Positions 37,258 through 46,795 are shown, counted from the stretch's first letter. The stretch: 64,000 nucleotides of DNA from Psychrobacter glacincola (GCA_001411745.2 LIQB01000001.1:388272-452271), one strand, 5' to 3'. Made by a program: numbers and translations. Notes: a model not told the origin generated them from the sequence alone.

Positions 37258-37788
37258 ATGATGGTAGAGTCTGATACGAGCATTAAAATCGAAACTGCTG
37301 ACACTACTGTGGCGGAACCCGCTATTAAGCCTCATCTTATTTTGGCGCTCGATTACGGGGTAAAAAAGATGGGCATGGCGCTGGGTAACACCATTACCGA
37401 GACTGCGCGTGCCTTTGATATTTTAGCGATGAATAATGGTCAGCCTGATTGGGATAACCTGCTCGGTATTATCAAAGTCTGGGGCGTAGCAAAAGTGGTG
37501 GTTGGGTTGCCGCTTAATATGGATGGCAGCAGCTCAATGCTGTCTAAGCGTGCGCACAAATTCGCTCGTCGTCTAGCACATAGAGTCATGGAACAGCATC
37601 TACCAGTGGTCGTGAGCCTGTGTGATGAGCGTCTAACCTCAGTGGCAGCGCGTGAGATCGCGTGGGATAATGGTTGGATTAAGCATGAACGCGACCCAAT
37701 TGATGACATCTCTGCCTGCATTCTGATGTCGACTTATTTCGCTGATCCCAGTAGCAGTATCGCCATCGACGCTATCAAAGCTGATTAA
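37258..37788 (+). CDS. ruvX: Putative Holliday junction resolvase RuvX (YqgF)
   Basis: A 176-residue RNase H-fold protein. LALDYGVKKMGMALGN holds the first acidic metal ligand, VVVGLPLNMDGSSS follows, LCDERLTSVAAREI has the central glutamate, and DPIDDISACILM carries the final aspartates. Homologues are implicated in Holliday-junction resolution and in 16S rRNA 5' processing. It has an N-terminal polar extension of about 25 residues. AGGAAG lies about nine bases before the ATG. It follows yqgE after 105 bases. Confidence 0.93.
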   Translation: MMVESDTSIKIETADTTVAEPAIKPHLILALDYGVKKMGMALGNTITETARAFDILAMNNGQPDWDNLLGIIKVWGVAKVVVGLPLNMDGSSSMLSKRAHKFARRLAHRVMEQHLPVVVSLCDERLTSVAAREIAWDNGWIKHERDPIDDISACILMSTYFADPSSSIAIDAIKAD

Positions 37789-37880
37789 ATCAGTGACAAA
37801 CCTGCTGCTAAAACACTCTTAATTAAAACACTGCCAATTCTGACATATCGTCACTCTACACGGATAAATACCTGATTATT

Positions 37881-38360
37881 ATGACCACTGTCTCAGACCA
37901 CTCCCTGCAAAACAAATCGCAACATGGTTTTGCGCCACTTGCCATCGCCCGTATCAAAGGCGCACAGCGAGCGAATCAAATAGCGATTTATCTCATTTAT
38001 GCCGCTATTCTCGCCTTTATGGTCTTTGGCACCATTGCCAGTATCAAAGCCTTTCATGACAATCAACTGCTTTATCAACTTTTCTATAACTTGCCCTATG
38101 CCTTGGTTGCGCTTACGATTCCTATTACTATTTATGATGCGCTGGTAATTTATCGTTATCGATTAAACCAAGCGTCGATGATTGCCATGAGCATTGGCGT
38201 ATCGACCATCATATTGGTTGGTGGCTTATTATTCGCTGATACCGCCTGGTTAGGCTTATCTTGTTGGCTAGGTGTGGCGTTTTTATTTAAAGTGAGCTTT
38301 AAGCGCTTTTTTAATTTTCTAGAAGCAGAAAAAGACACTGACATCGCTGAAGAAGCGTAA
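37881..38360 (+). CDS. Small inner membrane protein, unknown function
   Basis: A 159-residue protein with a short basic N-terminus and four hydrophobic segments (about residues 34-54, 67-87, 100-120 and 122-140). It ends in a charged tail rich in D and E. No catalytic motif is visible and I do not recognise the family. It sits between ruvX and tusA on the same strand, 92 bases after ruvX and 51 before tusA, so it may share their transcript. It is expected to be integral to the cytoplasmic membrane. Confidence 0.75.
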   Translation: MTTVSDHSLQNKSQHGFAPLAIARIKGAQRANQIAIYLIYAAILAFMVFGTIASIKAFHDNQLLYQLFYNLPYALVALTIPITIYDALVIYRYRLNQASMIAMSIGVSTIILVGGLLFADTAWLGLSCWLGVAFLFKVSFKRFFNFLEAEKDTDIAEEA

Positions 38361-38411
38361 AGCATACTTATAAATGACGCAAAAAACTTTCACCTTATAT
38401 TATCGATTTAA

Positions 38412-38747
38412 ATGACTACTATGAGCACTTTTACCACGCAGACGACGATCAATCATCATTTAGATACTCAAGGGCTGATTTGCCCTGAGCCTGTCATGAT
38501 GCTGCATCGAACCATCCGTAACGCTGATGCTGGCGAGGTGATTGAAATACTCGCCACCGACCCAGCCACCACTCGTGACATTCCTAATTTTTGTCGTCAT
38601 TTGGGACATGAGCTTGTGCAGCAAGAAACGCTTGCTGAAAATGTAAATCTAAACGTCGATCCCGATGAAATAATGGTCGCTGGCGATGAAGATGCACCAA
38701 TCAGCGCCACGCTTTATCGTTATCTGGTTAAGAAAAAAAGCGCTTAA
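38412..38747 (+). CDS. tusA: Sulfur carrier/sulfurtransferase TusA
   Basis: A 111-residue TusA/SirA-family protein. The [20 protein letters not shown] segment contains the catalytic cysteine in C-P-E-P near residue 25, and [16 protein letters not shown] is the conserved helix that follows. TusA carries persulfide sulfur for 2-thiouridine synthesis in tRNA and for other pathways. It is longer than E. coli TusA (81 residues) by an acidic C-terminal tail. A second in-frame ATG three codons downstream is possible. Confidence 0.9.
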   Translation: MTTMSTFTTQTTINHHLDTQGLICPEPVMMLHRTIRNADAGEVIEILATDPATTRDIPNFCRHLGHELVQQETLAENVNLNVDPDEIMVAGDEDAPISATLYRYLVKKKSA

Positions 38748-38765
38748 ATGCACTCAAGTTACCGC

Positions 38766-38816
38766 AGCAAAGCATTGATCACAGCAAGGCATTGATCACA
38801 GCACAACATTGACAGC
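38766..38816. repeat. 17-bp tandem repeat after tusA (about 3 copies)
   Basis: Units at 38766-38782 and 38783-38799 differ at one base; a third, degenerate unit runs to 38816. It lies 18 bases past the tusA stop. Confidence 0.85.
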
Positions 38817-38884
38817 GCAATAAACAATATAAAGATATCTTTGCATTCTAAGCAAACTATCATTCACAGAAGGTAGGCTATTAC

Positions 38885-40087
38885 GTGTTACAAACAGAAA
38901 AGCAGTATGTACAATGGCAAGAAAACGAAACGCTACGTAATGCTCTTTGGTTGTCTGAAAGCAATCATGTGCCACCTGCGCGCATTGTATTGGTCGATGA
39001 TACAACGACCGCAGATGACGCTTATCGCTTGGCGTGCGAAGGCAGCTCACTGCTATGGCGCGGTGATTTTCATAATGCACGCCAGTTGCTACAAGCGCTC
39101 GGTCGTCGCATAGATCGTACCAATGAGCGCTCCGAGCTGCGTAAAGCAAAAAAAGCGGCTAAATCTACAACAGAATCTGGTTCAAGCAACTCTAAAGAAA
39201 TACCCAATCTATTTCATCAACAGCGCCAACTGCAAGCGCAGCGTTCGCGCATATTAAGCCGTTTGCTACTAGAGCTTGATTCCAGTTATGTCAGCCAACT
39301 ACGCCGTGCGCCCGATGTCAGTGCAGCCTGCACAGCCGCTTTTGGCCCGTTAGATAAGGCGATGGATGAGTCTTGCGTGCTGTCGTTTCGTGACTTGCAA
39401 GGCGCACTTGGCGCAGCAGGATGGCGCGAAAAAGGCGTTCCAATAGACAGCTTAGGGTTATCAATTTTCCCGCATTATGGCGTGTTTGCACCAACCCGTC
39501 ATGAGTATGTGCAGCTATTGCTCGATACACCGCTACCAGCGACCTATGATGTCGCCTATGACATCGGTACCGGCACGGGATTGCTGGCTATTATCTTGGC
39601 GCAGCGCGGTGTTCCGCAAGTGATAGCAACGGATTTGAATCCACGTGCTTTGGCCTGTGCCAACGAGAACTTTACACGCTTAGAGTTACCTGCCGTGCAA
39701 CTGCAGCAAGCGGATTTGTATCCGACTGATGCACCGCTCGCCAATCTGATCGTCTGTAATCCGCCTTGGTTACCTGCTAAGCCAAGCTCATCTCTTGAGT
39801 ATGCCGTCTATGATGCCAAAAGCGCGATGCTACGTGGCGTTCTACAAGGTGCCAAACAGCACTTAGCTGAGCACGGAGAGCTTTGGTTAATAATGTCGGA
39901 CTTGGCAGAGCACCTGCAACTGCGCACCCGTGATGAGTTACTAAGCTTGTTTGCCGATGCTGGATTGGCCGTAAAATATCGTCTGGATACCCAACCTAAA
40001 CATGGTCGCAGCCAAGATGATACGGACCCTCTACATATCGCTCGCAGTGCTGAAGTCACTTCATTGTGGTGTCTAACGCTTATCTAA
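38885..40087 (+). CDS. Class I SAM-dependent methyltransferase (small-domain/RsmC-PrmC-like)
   Basis: A 400-residue protein with a variable N-terminal half and a C-terminal Rossmann methyltransferase domain. Motif I is YDIGTGTGLLAIILAQRG near residue 221, motif II ATDLNPRALACANENF, and the active-site loop LIVCNPPWLPA carries the NPPW signature of enzymes acting on a planar nitrogen of bases or glutamine. The substrate is probably rRNA or a translation factor, but this is inference. The start is a GTG at 38885 with AGAAGG about eleven bases upstream. xerD begins 24 bases downstream. Confidence 0.85.
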   Translation: MLQTEKQYVQWQENETLRNALWLSESNHVPPARIVLVDDTTTADDAYRLACEGSSLLWRGDFHNARQLLQALGRRIDRTNERSELRKAKKAAKSTTESGSSNSKEIPNLFHQQRQLQAQRSRILSRLLLELDSSYVSQLRRAPDVSAACTAAFGPLDKAMDESCVLSFRDLQGALGAAGWREKGVPIDSLGLSIFPHYGVFAPTRHEYVQLLLDTPLPATYDVAYDIGTGTGLLAIILAQRGVPQVIATDLNPRALACANENFTRLELPAVQLQQADLYPTDAPLANLIVCNPPWLPAKPSSSLEYAVYDAKSAMLRGVLQGAKQHLAEHGELWLIMSDLAEHLQLRTRDELLSLFADAGLAVKYRLDTQPKHGRSQDDTDPLHIARSAEVTSLWCLTLI

Positions 40088-40111
40088 CAGTCAACCATCG
40101 AGTATTGAATT

Positions 40112-41050
40112 ATGAGCCGTGATCGTGCTGTGCAACAGCGCCAACCTAAGGCGCTAGCAGTAGATGACGAACCCAGTTATGTGACTGAATTTCGTCAAGC
40201 CATGCTGGCACGTGGTCTAGCGACACGTACTCGTAACGCGTATGTACGCGACCTGCGCTCTTGCGAGCTGACCAATCCTATTGCCCTGACACGCTGGCAG
40301 CCTGATGACGTGCTGCACTGCTTATCAACGCTTACTCAAGAAGGCAAAACTCCACGTACCCAAGCACGCATGCTCTCAAGCTTGCGTCAGTTTTATCTGT
40401 GGATGATTGCCAGTAATCTGCGTGAGGACAATCCTTGCGAGCGTATCAAAAGCCCAAAGCTCGGACGTCCACTGCCCAAAGATTTAGCCGAAGCGGATGT
40501 CGATAATCTCCTTGCTGCGCCTGATACCAGCACCGCGCTCGGACTGCGTGATAAAGCCATGCTAGAGGTGCTATACGCCTGCGGTCTAAGGGTGAGCGAA
40601 TTGATTAACCTCTCACTAGAGCAAGTGAATCTAAACGCTGGCTGGCTGCAAATCACGGGCAAAGGGAATAAAACGCGCTTAGTACCACTCGGCGAATATG
40701 CCAGTGATGCGCTAGAAGATTATCTAACGCATGCTCGTGGCGATTTGATTGCGCATTTGAAATCAGGAAATTGCCAAGCGGTGTTTTTAACGGCGCAAGG
40801 TGGCTATATGACGCGACAGAATTTTTGGTACTTGCTTAAGAAATACGCCAAAGTTGCCAGTATCGATAAAGAACTATCACCGCATACCCTACGTCACGCC
40901 TTTGCCACGCATCTACTAAATCATGGTGCAGACTTACGTAGCGTGCAGTTGTTGCTAGGCCACAGTGACTTATCAACCACGCAGATTTATACCCATGTGG
41001 CGACGGCGAGATTGCAGAAATTGCATGCGGAGCATCATCCGAGAGGTTAG
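40112..41050 (+). CDS. xerD: Site-specific tyrosine recombinase XerD
   Basis: A 312-residue recombinase. A SAM-like core-binding domain spans about residues 20-110. The catalytic domain contains the first arginine in CGLRVSELINL, the H-x-x-R box HTLRHAFATHLLNHGADLR (shown in part), the second histidine in LLGHSDLSTT and the nucleophile Tyr293 in QIYTHVATARL. Overall motif wording, including SPKLGRPLPKDL, follows XerD rather than XerC. XerD acts with XerC at dif to resolve chromosome dimers. Two small AT-rich genes follow it. Confidence 0.93.
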   Translation: MSRDRAVQQRQPKALAVDDEPSYVTEFRQAMLARGLATRTRNAYVRDLRSCELTNPIALTRWQPDDVLHCLSTLTQEGKTPRTQARMLSSLRQFYLWMIASNLREDNPCERIKSPKLGRPLPKDLAEADVDNLLAAPDTSTALGLRDKAMLEVLYACGLRVSELINLSLEQVNLNAGWLQITGKGNKTRLVPLGEYASDALEDYLTHARGDLIAHLKSGNCQAVFLTAQGGYMTRQNFWYLLKKYAKVASIDKELSPHTLRHAFATHLLNHGADLRSVQLLLGHSDLSTTQIYTHVATARLQKLHAEHHPRG

Positions 41051-41091
41051 AATTTTTATCATAGTAATATTGATAAACAAAGAGTTATGCT

Positions 41092-41355
41092 ATGTACGTT
41101 GAAGTCAAAAACATTAAAGAAGATGGTAATGAGATAACATATGAGTTTTTTAATGGGTCATGTGTCTCTAATGGAATTTTTGTACTATACAAGGATAGAA
41201 TGGAGCCATTTACCTTTGATATGTCGTGTCGGTTGATTAAGCCTATTGATGGTTATGCTCCTGAGGCACATTATCAAAGAGCAATGGTGGCCGTCATGAA
41301 AAGTTACAGGAAAAATGGTGAGTTACCCGAACATGCTTTTTTCATGTCAGGATAA
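41092..41355 (+). CDS. Small protein of unknown function (87 aa)
   Basis: An 87-residue protein, mostly beta by its alternating pattern in the first half (VEVKNIKEDGNEITYEFF), then a helical stretch (EAHYQRAMVAVMKSYRKNG). It has two cysteines and no signal or membrane segment. I do not recognise the family. Its base composition looks lower in GC than the flanking xerD and methyltransferase genes. The next gene begins four bases after its stop, with its ribosome-binding site over that stop, so the two form a translationally linked pair. A single-domain immunity-type protein is one possibility. Confidence 0.68.
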   Translation: MYVEVKNIKEDGNEITYEFFNGSCVSNGIFVLYKDRMEPFTFDMSCRLIKPIDGYAPEAHYQRAMVAVMKSYRKNGELPEHAFFMSG

Positions 41356-41359
41356 TACA

Positions 41360-41983
41360 ATGAATGAAGCTCACATTAACTCATTACTACGTGATATTCC
41401 AACAGATGTTGATTACACAGAGTTGCCTGAAGATCTAGATCCTGAGGACATACCACCCGAACGTATTAAAGGTGTTGTTGATCTTTTGACCCATGAAGAT
41501 GATTATATCGTTTTTCAGGCAGCACGGTTATTGACCTCTTGGGGTGTTGAAAAAGGCTTCCATACTTTAGAAAAATTGCTGGTAGAGAATAAGCTACGAG
41601 GCATGATACAACATCGTCTACATGGATATGATGAGACTTATAAACACGTTCTATATGCATTTATTAGCTATTGGGCAAATCGATCAGATATAGGTAAAGG
41701 AGAACAAGCAAGAAAAGCGATCTGTAATCCTATATCTATTATTATTAAAGCATCTAATATGCAATCTTTCCAAATCGCAGGATTGTTCAGACTGGTAAGC
41801 AAAAAAGACTTTGTTGAATATATTCCATTACTAAAAGAACATCTTCAAATCATAATTAAGAATCCAGAAGATAATTATTGGAGAATTCATGATGTTATTG
41901 AACTGTTCTTAAAAGTTGACCCTGACTTCGTTGCGCAAGTGCTAAAAGAACATAAGAAAGAACTGTCCAATTTTGGGTTTTAA
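41360..41983 (+). CDS. Helical-repeat (HEAT-like) protein of unknown function
   Basis: A 207-residue, mostly helical protein. Segments such as VVDLLTHEDDYIVFQAARLLTSWGV, YKHVLYAFISYWANR and WRIHDVIELFLKVDP read as paired amphipathic helices like HEAT repeats. The N-terminus is acidic (ELPEDLDPEDIPPE). An upstream extension to 41315 would overlap the previous gene; AGGATAA before ATG 41360 supports the later start. Proteins of this shape often serve as immunity partners of polymorphic toxins, but no toxin is visible nearby, so that role is a guess. It forms a pair with the 87-residue gene. Confidence 0.72.
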   Translation: MNEAHINSLLRDIPTDVDYTELPEDLDPEDIPPERIKGVVDLLTHEDDYIVFQAARLLTSWGVEKGFHTLEKLLVENKLRGMIQHRLHGYDETYKHVLYAFISYWANRSDIGKGEQARKAICNPISIIIKASNMQSFQIAGLFRLVSKKDFVEYIPLLKEHLQIIIKNPEDNYWRIHDVIELFLKVDPDFVAQVLKEHKKELSNFGF

Positions 41984-42210
41984 AATTAATCGTTTATCCA
42001 ATCGTAAGACACGCTTAGTATAAGTGTACTAATGATAAATATTATCTTGATTGAGAGATGCAAGGTATACCCTGCTCTTATTCAAACATCGCTATAATTC
42101 TTACAACATACTGCAAACTCCCTCTTTTCTCGTTACAATACGCGTATGATGTGCACGCTGCATAACTGAGCAATGCACCGCCTTTTACTTATCCATTATC
42201 CGAGAATCTC

Positions 42211-42819
42211 ATGAGCCATAGACCACCTGCTGACCTATTAAAAAACGCCCAACATTGGCGCGAAGACATTAATTTTCGCCAAGACGTACTGGGTAAGCCA
42301 TTTGATTTTGCGACCACGTGGGGTATTTTTTCACCGCAAAAGCTTGATGATGGTAGCTTGATGCTGCTTGATTATATTGATTTTGAAGCGGACGATGACT
42401 CGATTGATTTGGGCTGTGGCTATGGCGTACTCGGTATGACGGCAGCGCGTGAATGTCCGAATGGTCTGCATACGCTTATTGATAAAGATTTTATGGCAGT
42501 CGAATATGCGCGCCGTAACTGTGAGAAAAACGGTCTAAAAAATGTCGATGTACATTTATCAAATGGCTTCAATCACGTGGCAAAAGACAAAGACTTTAGC
42601 TTGGTGATGTCAAACTTGCCAGCCAAAGTAGGTAAAGAGCAGCATTATTTATATTTCCTCGATGCCTATGCTCGTATGCGTAAAGGTGGGCGTTTTTATG
42701 TGGTGACAATCAATGGCCTACGTCAGTTTATGAAGCGCTCGTTTACCGAAGTGTTTGGTAATAGTGAAAAGATCAAACAAGGTAAGACCTATACGATTAC
42801 CATGGCGACGAAAGACTAA
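42211..42819 (+). CDS. Class I SAM-dependent methyltransferase (RsmC-like)
   Basis: A 202-residue single-domain methyltransferase of the MTS/RsmC type. It has FATTWGIFSPQKLDDGS, motif I IDLGCGYGVLGMTAARE near residue 70, TLIDKDFMAVEYARRN, and VMSNLPAKVGK where NPPF is usual. The modified NLPA loop is the typical variant of small archaeal- and Gram-positive-like RsmC relatives, so an rRNA guanine target is plausible but unproven. It is transcribed alone and followed by a strong terminator. Confidence 0.85.
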   Translation: MSHRPPADLLKNAQHWREDINFRQDVLGKPFDFATTWGIFSPQKLDDGSLMLLDYIDFEADDDSIDLGCGYGVLGMTAARECPNGLHTLIDKDFMAVEYARRNCEKNGLKNVDVHLSNGFNHVAKDKDFSLVMSNLPAKVGKEQHYLYFLDAYARMRKGGRFYVVTINGLRQFMKRSFTEVFGNSEKIKQGKTYTITMATKD

Positions 42820-42844
42820 GTTTTAAAAGCTGTATAATCAAAGA

Positions 42845-42880
42845 AGCCCGCTAAATCGTCATGATCTAGCGGGCTTTTTT
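42845..42880 (+). terminator. Rho-independent terminator
   Basis: A perfect nine-base stem AGCCCGCTA/TAGCGGGCT with a 13-base loop and six T. It lies between the convergent RsmC-like gene and lptG. Confidence 0.92.
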
Positions 42881-42898
42881 ATGGCTAAATTTCTAGAA

Positions 42899-44125
42899 TT
42901 ACATTTGCCGTTTCAGCAAATAGCCACCCAATATCGCACTGGCGATAATCGGTAATATCACCATCAATAATGGCGAAAATCCAGTCGCCAATGAGACAAA
43001 GCCAACCAAGTCTTGCACGTAACTAAATAGCAAGCCAAACAATAATGCCACAACGATACGCAAGCCTAAGCTATGCGTGCGTAGTGAGCCAAAAACGAAT
43101 GAGCAGGCAACTATCACTAGCGATAGAATCGATAACGGTGAGAGCAGTTTTTGCCAAAAAGCCAGCTCATGACTTAACGAGCGTGTGCCTTGTTGACGCA
43201 TAAATTGACGATGCTCATACAACTGAGTCAATGACAAATCTTCGGCTTTACGGGTAAGCAGATACACCGATTCAGGGGCAAAGGGCAGACTTAAAGTATC
43301 TGACGGTGAGATGGCTTGGCTACTCTCAAAGCCCTGATTGATCATCAGCTTGGTCATGTTGTTCAGCTGCCACTCATAGCGATATTGCTCGCTCGGTTTG
43401 CTGCTGTCAGGATTAACAGGTTCACGACCAATATACCGACCACCCTCAGCGTGAATGGCCGTTTGCAGATTGCCATTATTGTCTAAATGCCAGCGTTTAA
43501 CTTCACCGATATTGCCTTGCACATCAGCATAATCGATATACAAAATATCGCTACCATCTGGCTTGGCACTGCCGTCTTTTGTACTCTCAAAGCGTGGCTG
43601 CAACGTCCAATAACCGCGTACCGATGTGACCAATGAACTGCTGTCTTCGTCGTTGATTTCTTTTGCCAATTGATTAGAGTGCGGCAGCACGAACTGATTG
43701 ATAATCAATGCGAGCAACACAAAAATCAAAGCAGGCTGCAATACCCAACCGACGATACGATAAACGCTGACGCCAGCGGCGCGCATCACGACCAGCTCAC
43801 TTTTATTGGCAAGCAAGCCCAAGCCGACCACTGCACCTAGCAATGCGCCAGTGGGAATAAATTGCTCTAAAAAATAAGGCGAGCGATAAAAAATATACTT
43901 AATCGCCTCGCCCATCGTATAGCTATCATCTAACGAATCCAGCTCAGACAAATAAGAGAATACCAGCTGTAATGCCCACAAGCCTATGACAGCTCCGACG
44001 ATTGCGAGCAAAGCGTTCAGCTTGACGTAACGGCTAAGCACTTTTAGTTTGGCAGGTTTGCGAGCGTGCTTAGCATGAGCGTTTTGCGAGTCAGGATTGG
44101 ATGGTTTAGAAGATAAGACACTCAT
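42899..44125 (-). CDS. lptG: LPS export ABC transporter permease LptG
   Basis: A 408-residue membrane protein of the YjgP/YjgQ family. It has three N-terminal transmembrane helices, a large periplasmic jellyroll domain (about residues 130-320) and three C-terminal helices. With LptF and LptB it extracts lipopolysaccharide from the inner membrane. The open frame extends to 44272 inside lptF, but ATG 44125 overlaps the lptF stop (TAATG) and has GGAGGG eleven bases upstream, giving the family's normal length and translational coupling. It is downstream of lptF as expected. Confidence 0.93.
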   Translation of the reverse strand: MSVLSSKPSNPDSQNAHAKHARKPAKLKVLSRYVKLNALLAIVGAVIGLWALQLVFSYLSELDSLDDSYTMGEAIKYIFYRSPYFLEQFIPTGALLGAVVGLGLLANKSELVVMRAAGVSVYRIVGWVLQPALIFVLLALIINQFVLPHSNQLAKEINDEDSSSLVTSVRGYWTLQPRFESTKDGSAKPDGSDILYIDYADVQGNIGEVKRWHLDNNGNLQTAIHAEGGRYIGREPVNPDSSKPSEQYRYEWQLNNMTKLMINQGFESSQAISPSDTLSLPFAPESVYLLTRKAEDLSLTQLYEHRQFMRQQGTRSLSHELAFWQKLLSPLSILSLVIVACSFVFGSLRTHSLGLRIVVALLFGLLFSYVQDLVGFVSLATGFSPLLMVILPIIASAILGGYLLKRQM

Positions 44126-45438
44126 TAGGACTGCCCTCCTTGTGAGCCACTGCTCTGATGATCGGCAACCGTTAAAGGCGTGTTCTTCGGTTTGCGAAAG
44201 CGTAATCGATGCTGCACACGGCTGCCCCAATTCATATAAAGTGCCAATGCCATAAACCCTAAAATGAGCCACGCATATGCCCAGACGCTCACGCTGCCTT
44301 TGCTAACAGCATTTTTGAGTGAAATAATACCCAGTGCACAGCTGACAAACAATAAAATAGAAGGGAATAGGCGTAACCAGCGACCTTGGCGCGGACGTAC
44401 TTGCGCCAGTGGTACAGCGAGCATTGGTGCAATGATCATCAACCACGGCAATGCCAAACGATAGCCAAGCTCACTTTGTGCCACACGCAGCGAGTTGCCA
44501 CTACTTGCCGTACCACCCGTCGCGGCTTGCCATAATGGTCCAATCGCTTGCGTTTCGATATTATCTTCAGTGATGACTTCTTTTGAGGATTCTGTCAAAG
44601 TAATGCGGTAACGATCAAAGCCCACTTGATTGTATTTCAGACTGCCAGCACCGACTTCATAACGCCGCCCTTGGAACAAGTCCAATTGGGTCACACCGCT
44701 ATTACCTGTGTCTACTTGCTCGGCACGCTTAGCCAACGTGATAGTATCTTTGCTGATGTTGGTATTATTAGTAATCGCAGTTGGCATATTTGGCATGTCT
44801 GAAATATTTAATTGCTCAGCTGTTTCGGGATCGATGGTGTTTTTAACATCGACGGCAGTCTCTTTGGCAGTGTTATTTTTAGCGGCACTGCCCTTTTTTT
44901 CAGGCTCAGATTGAATCAATATCACATCTTGCAATTGCTTTTTATCATCACTCAAGCTGCCCACATACAAATGATAATTGCCACTACTAATAAATTCATT
45001 GGGACGAATTAAATCAAAAGCACTGGTCAATGCCTGCTGTTGCCAGACACTTTCCGATGAGCGTACGCCCCACGGTTTACCAACGATAGATAAAGCCGCT
45101 TCCCCAACGAACAATGCCAATATTAAAGGCGTCATCAAACGGGCAAGTTTACCACGCGACACCCCACTGGCATTAATCACTGCCATTTCTTGATCGACAT
45201 ACAGCCGCCCGAATACCAGCATTAGAGCGATAAAAAATGCTAATGGCAGGATAAGCTCTAAAAAGTACGGCAAATTATAACCAATGATGGTAAATAACAA
45301 GCTGATATCTAGATTGCCTTCTGCGGCAATCCCAAAGTAACGGATCAAACGACCGCCCAGCATCATCACCACTAAAAACCCCAAGACCAATGCGGTCGTT
45401 GAGGCAACTTGTTGAGTCATATAGCGGCGTAATATCAC
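44125..45438 (-). CDS. lptF: LPS export ABC transporter permease LptF
   Basis: A 437-residue partner of LptG with the same six-helix plus periplasmic-domain plan. MILRRYMTQQVASTTALVLG at the N-terminus and the conserved GGRLIRYFG turn identify it. The frame extends 23 codons to a TTG at 45507; I prefer the GTG at 45438, which aligns with the normal family start and has AAAAGAG upstream, though this is not certain. The periplasmic domain contains an unusual Asn/Thr/Lys-rich insertion of about 65 residues (DNA 44690-44915). It is divergent from the isochorismatase-pepA-holC genes. Confidence 0.9.
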   Translation of the reverse strand: MILRRYMTQQVASTTALVLGFLVVMMLGGRLIRYFGIAAEGNLDISLLFTIIGYNLPYFLELILPLAFFIALMLVFGRLYVDQEMAVINASGVSRGKLARLMTPLILALFVGEAALSIVGKPWGVRSSESVWQQQALTSAFDLIRPNEFISSGNYHLYVGSLSDDKKQLQDVILIQSEPEKKGSAAKNNTAKETAVDVKNTIDPETAEQLNISDMPNMPTAITNNTNISKDTITLAKRAEQVDTGNSGVTQLDLFQGRRYEVGAGSLKYNQVGFDRYRITLTESSKEVITEDNIETQAIGPLWQAATGGTASSGNSLRVAQSELGYRLALPWLMIIAPMLAVPLAQVRPRQGRWLRLFPSILLFVSCALGIISLKNAVSKGSVSVWAYAWLILGFMALALYMNWGSRVQHRLRFRKPKNTPLTVADHQSSGSQGGQS

Positions 45439-45984
45439 AATGGGCACTCTTTTAAAAAGGTTGATAGTCGCACGATTTATCGCAGCTTTATTGGCAAACA
45501 CTGACAATTATGGATCGCTCTAAATACAATAGCGGATACCGATAACTGGACAATAGAAATACAAGACCGTGCTGCTCAATCAGATACTTAAACAGCCCTA
45601 AAAGCAACGGCAAAAGATATGAAAATATCTGCGAGACGGATTAGCGACATGCTGTAAAAATTAGCGATAAAGATAACCGCTAATCCTAGCATATTTTGCT
45701 CAAAAATGGCTGTGAAATGTGTTCGCAAACATTGCGTCCATCTTGCTATAACGCTGTATGGCTCACTAATAATAGATAAGATATAAAAAGGATAACGAGC
45801 ATTTAACTCATTAGTTTGTCTTATCTAAGAAGCCTTTTTATTAAGTCTTTGCACGATATTTTTACTTGATGTCATTTGGAAACCTTTGTGTGTCATTCGT
45901 ATCACTGCCCTCGCACTGTTAGTATTACTTGTTAAACTGAGAAAACTAAAAATTCCTAATTAGCTCGCCAAATGGAGAATATTA
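45439..45984. other. Spacer between divergent lptF and the isochorismatase gene
   Basis: A 546-bp AT-rich region (477 bp if lptF starts at 45507). It must hold promoters for both directions. I see no terminator, RNA gene or MITE copy. Confidence 0.5.
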
Positions 45985-46605
45985 ATGACAAATAAACTCG
46001 GTTCTACCCCTTCTACTTTACTTGAACTTGCTGGCGGTCAATTTGATACGCTCGATTGGTCGAATTGCGCCATGGTTTTTATTGACTATCAAAACGAATA
46101 TGTCGATGGTGCGATGCCATTGGGGCAAGCTGGTACGAACGCCATTGCAAATGCGCGACTATTGCTAGATAAAGCTCGTAAACAGAACGCTCCTATCTTC
46201 CATATTGCCCATCACGGCGCAGATAATGGCAATGTTTTTGATCCTTTATCATCTAACGTCGAGATTATCGCTGAATTACAACCAAAGGATGGCGAAACCG
46301 TCATCGTCAAAAAAAATCCCAATGCGTTCCATGATACCCAGCTGCAAGCGCTTATTTCAGCTGCACAAAAACAACAAATTATTTTTGCAGGCTTTATGAG
46401 TCATATGTGTGTTAGCTCAAGCGTGAGAGCAGCTTTTGATTTAGGCTTTGATAGTTTTGTTTGCCATGATGCTTGTGCCACTCGTGACCTGCCTGACTAT
46501 AAAAAAGAGAAAATCAGCGCTGATATCATGCATGCTACCGCGATGGCAGCACTGCAAGATAGATTTGCCGCTTTAGTAGCAACCGATGAGTTAGTTAATA
46601 GCTAG
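45985..46605 (+). CDS. Isochorismatase-family cysteine hydrolase
   Basis: A 206-residue protein of the isochorismatase-like hydrolase family. The catalytic triad is visible: Asp in VFIDYQNEY near residue 35, Lys in VKKNPNAF near 110 and the nucleophile Cys in GFMSHMCVSSSVRAA near 143. The family includes nicotinamidases, ureidoacrylate hydrolases and isochorismatases; nothing here picks one of these. It is cytoplasmic. GGAG lies about eight bases before the ATG. It is followed by pepA after 190 bases on the same strand. Confidence 0.88.
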   Translation: MTNKLGSTPSTLLELAGGQFDTLDWSNCAMVFIDYQNEYVDGAMPLGQAGTNAIANARLLLDKARKQNAPIFHIAHHGADNGNVFDPLSSNVEIIAELQPKDGETVIVKKNPNAFHDTQLQALISAAQKQQIIFAGFMSHMCVSSSVRAAFDLGFDSFVCHDACATRDLPDYKKEKISADIMHATAMAALQDRFAALVATDELVNS

Positions 46606-46795
46606 TAAAAGGTTCAAACCCATGACCTAAACCTTGCTCACTGCGCACTCACCTCGCAATATGCTACACTATTGCGATTGCTTGATTGGCCAAACAATCT
46701 GATAATTTAACAGGTATCAGCAATTAAAAAAATCTGCCATTTTCATAGCGCTAACGTCATAACTATAATGTCATAACCCCAATAAGGATAAATAT

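Noticed and set aside
40112..41983. Integrative element driven by the xerD-like recombinase
   Set aside because: The recombinase has the full wording of housekeeping XerD. I see no attachment-site repeats, excisionase or phage genes beside it.
44126..44272. N-terminal extension of LptG
   Set aside because: It lies inside lptF; ATG 44125 has a strong ribosome-binding site and gives the family length.
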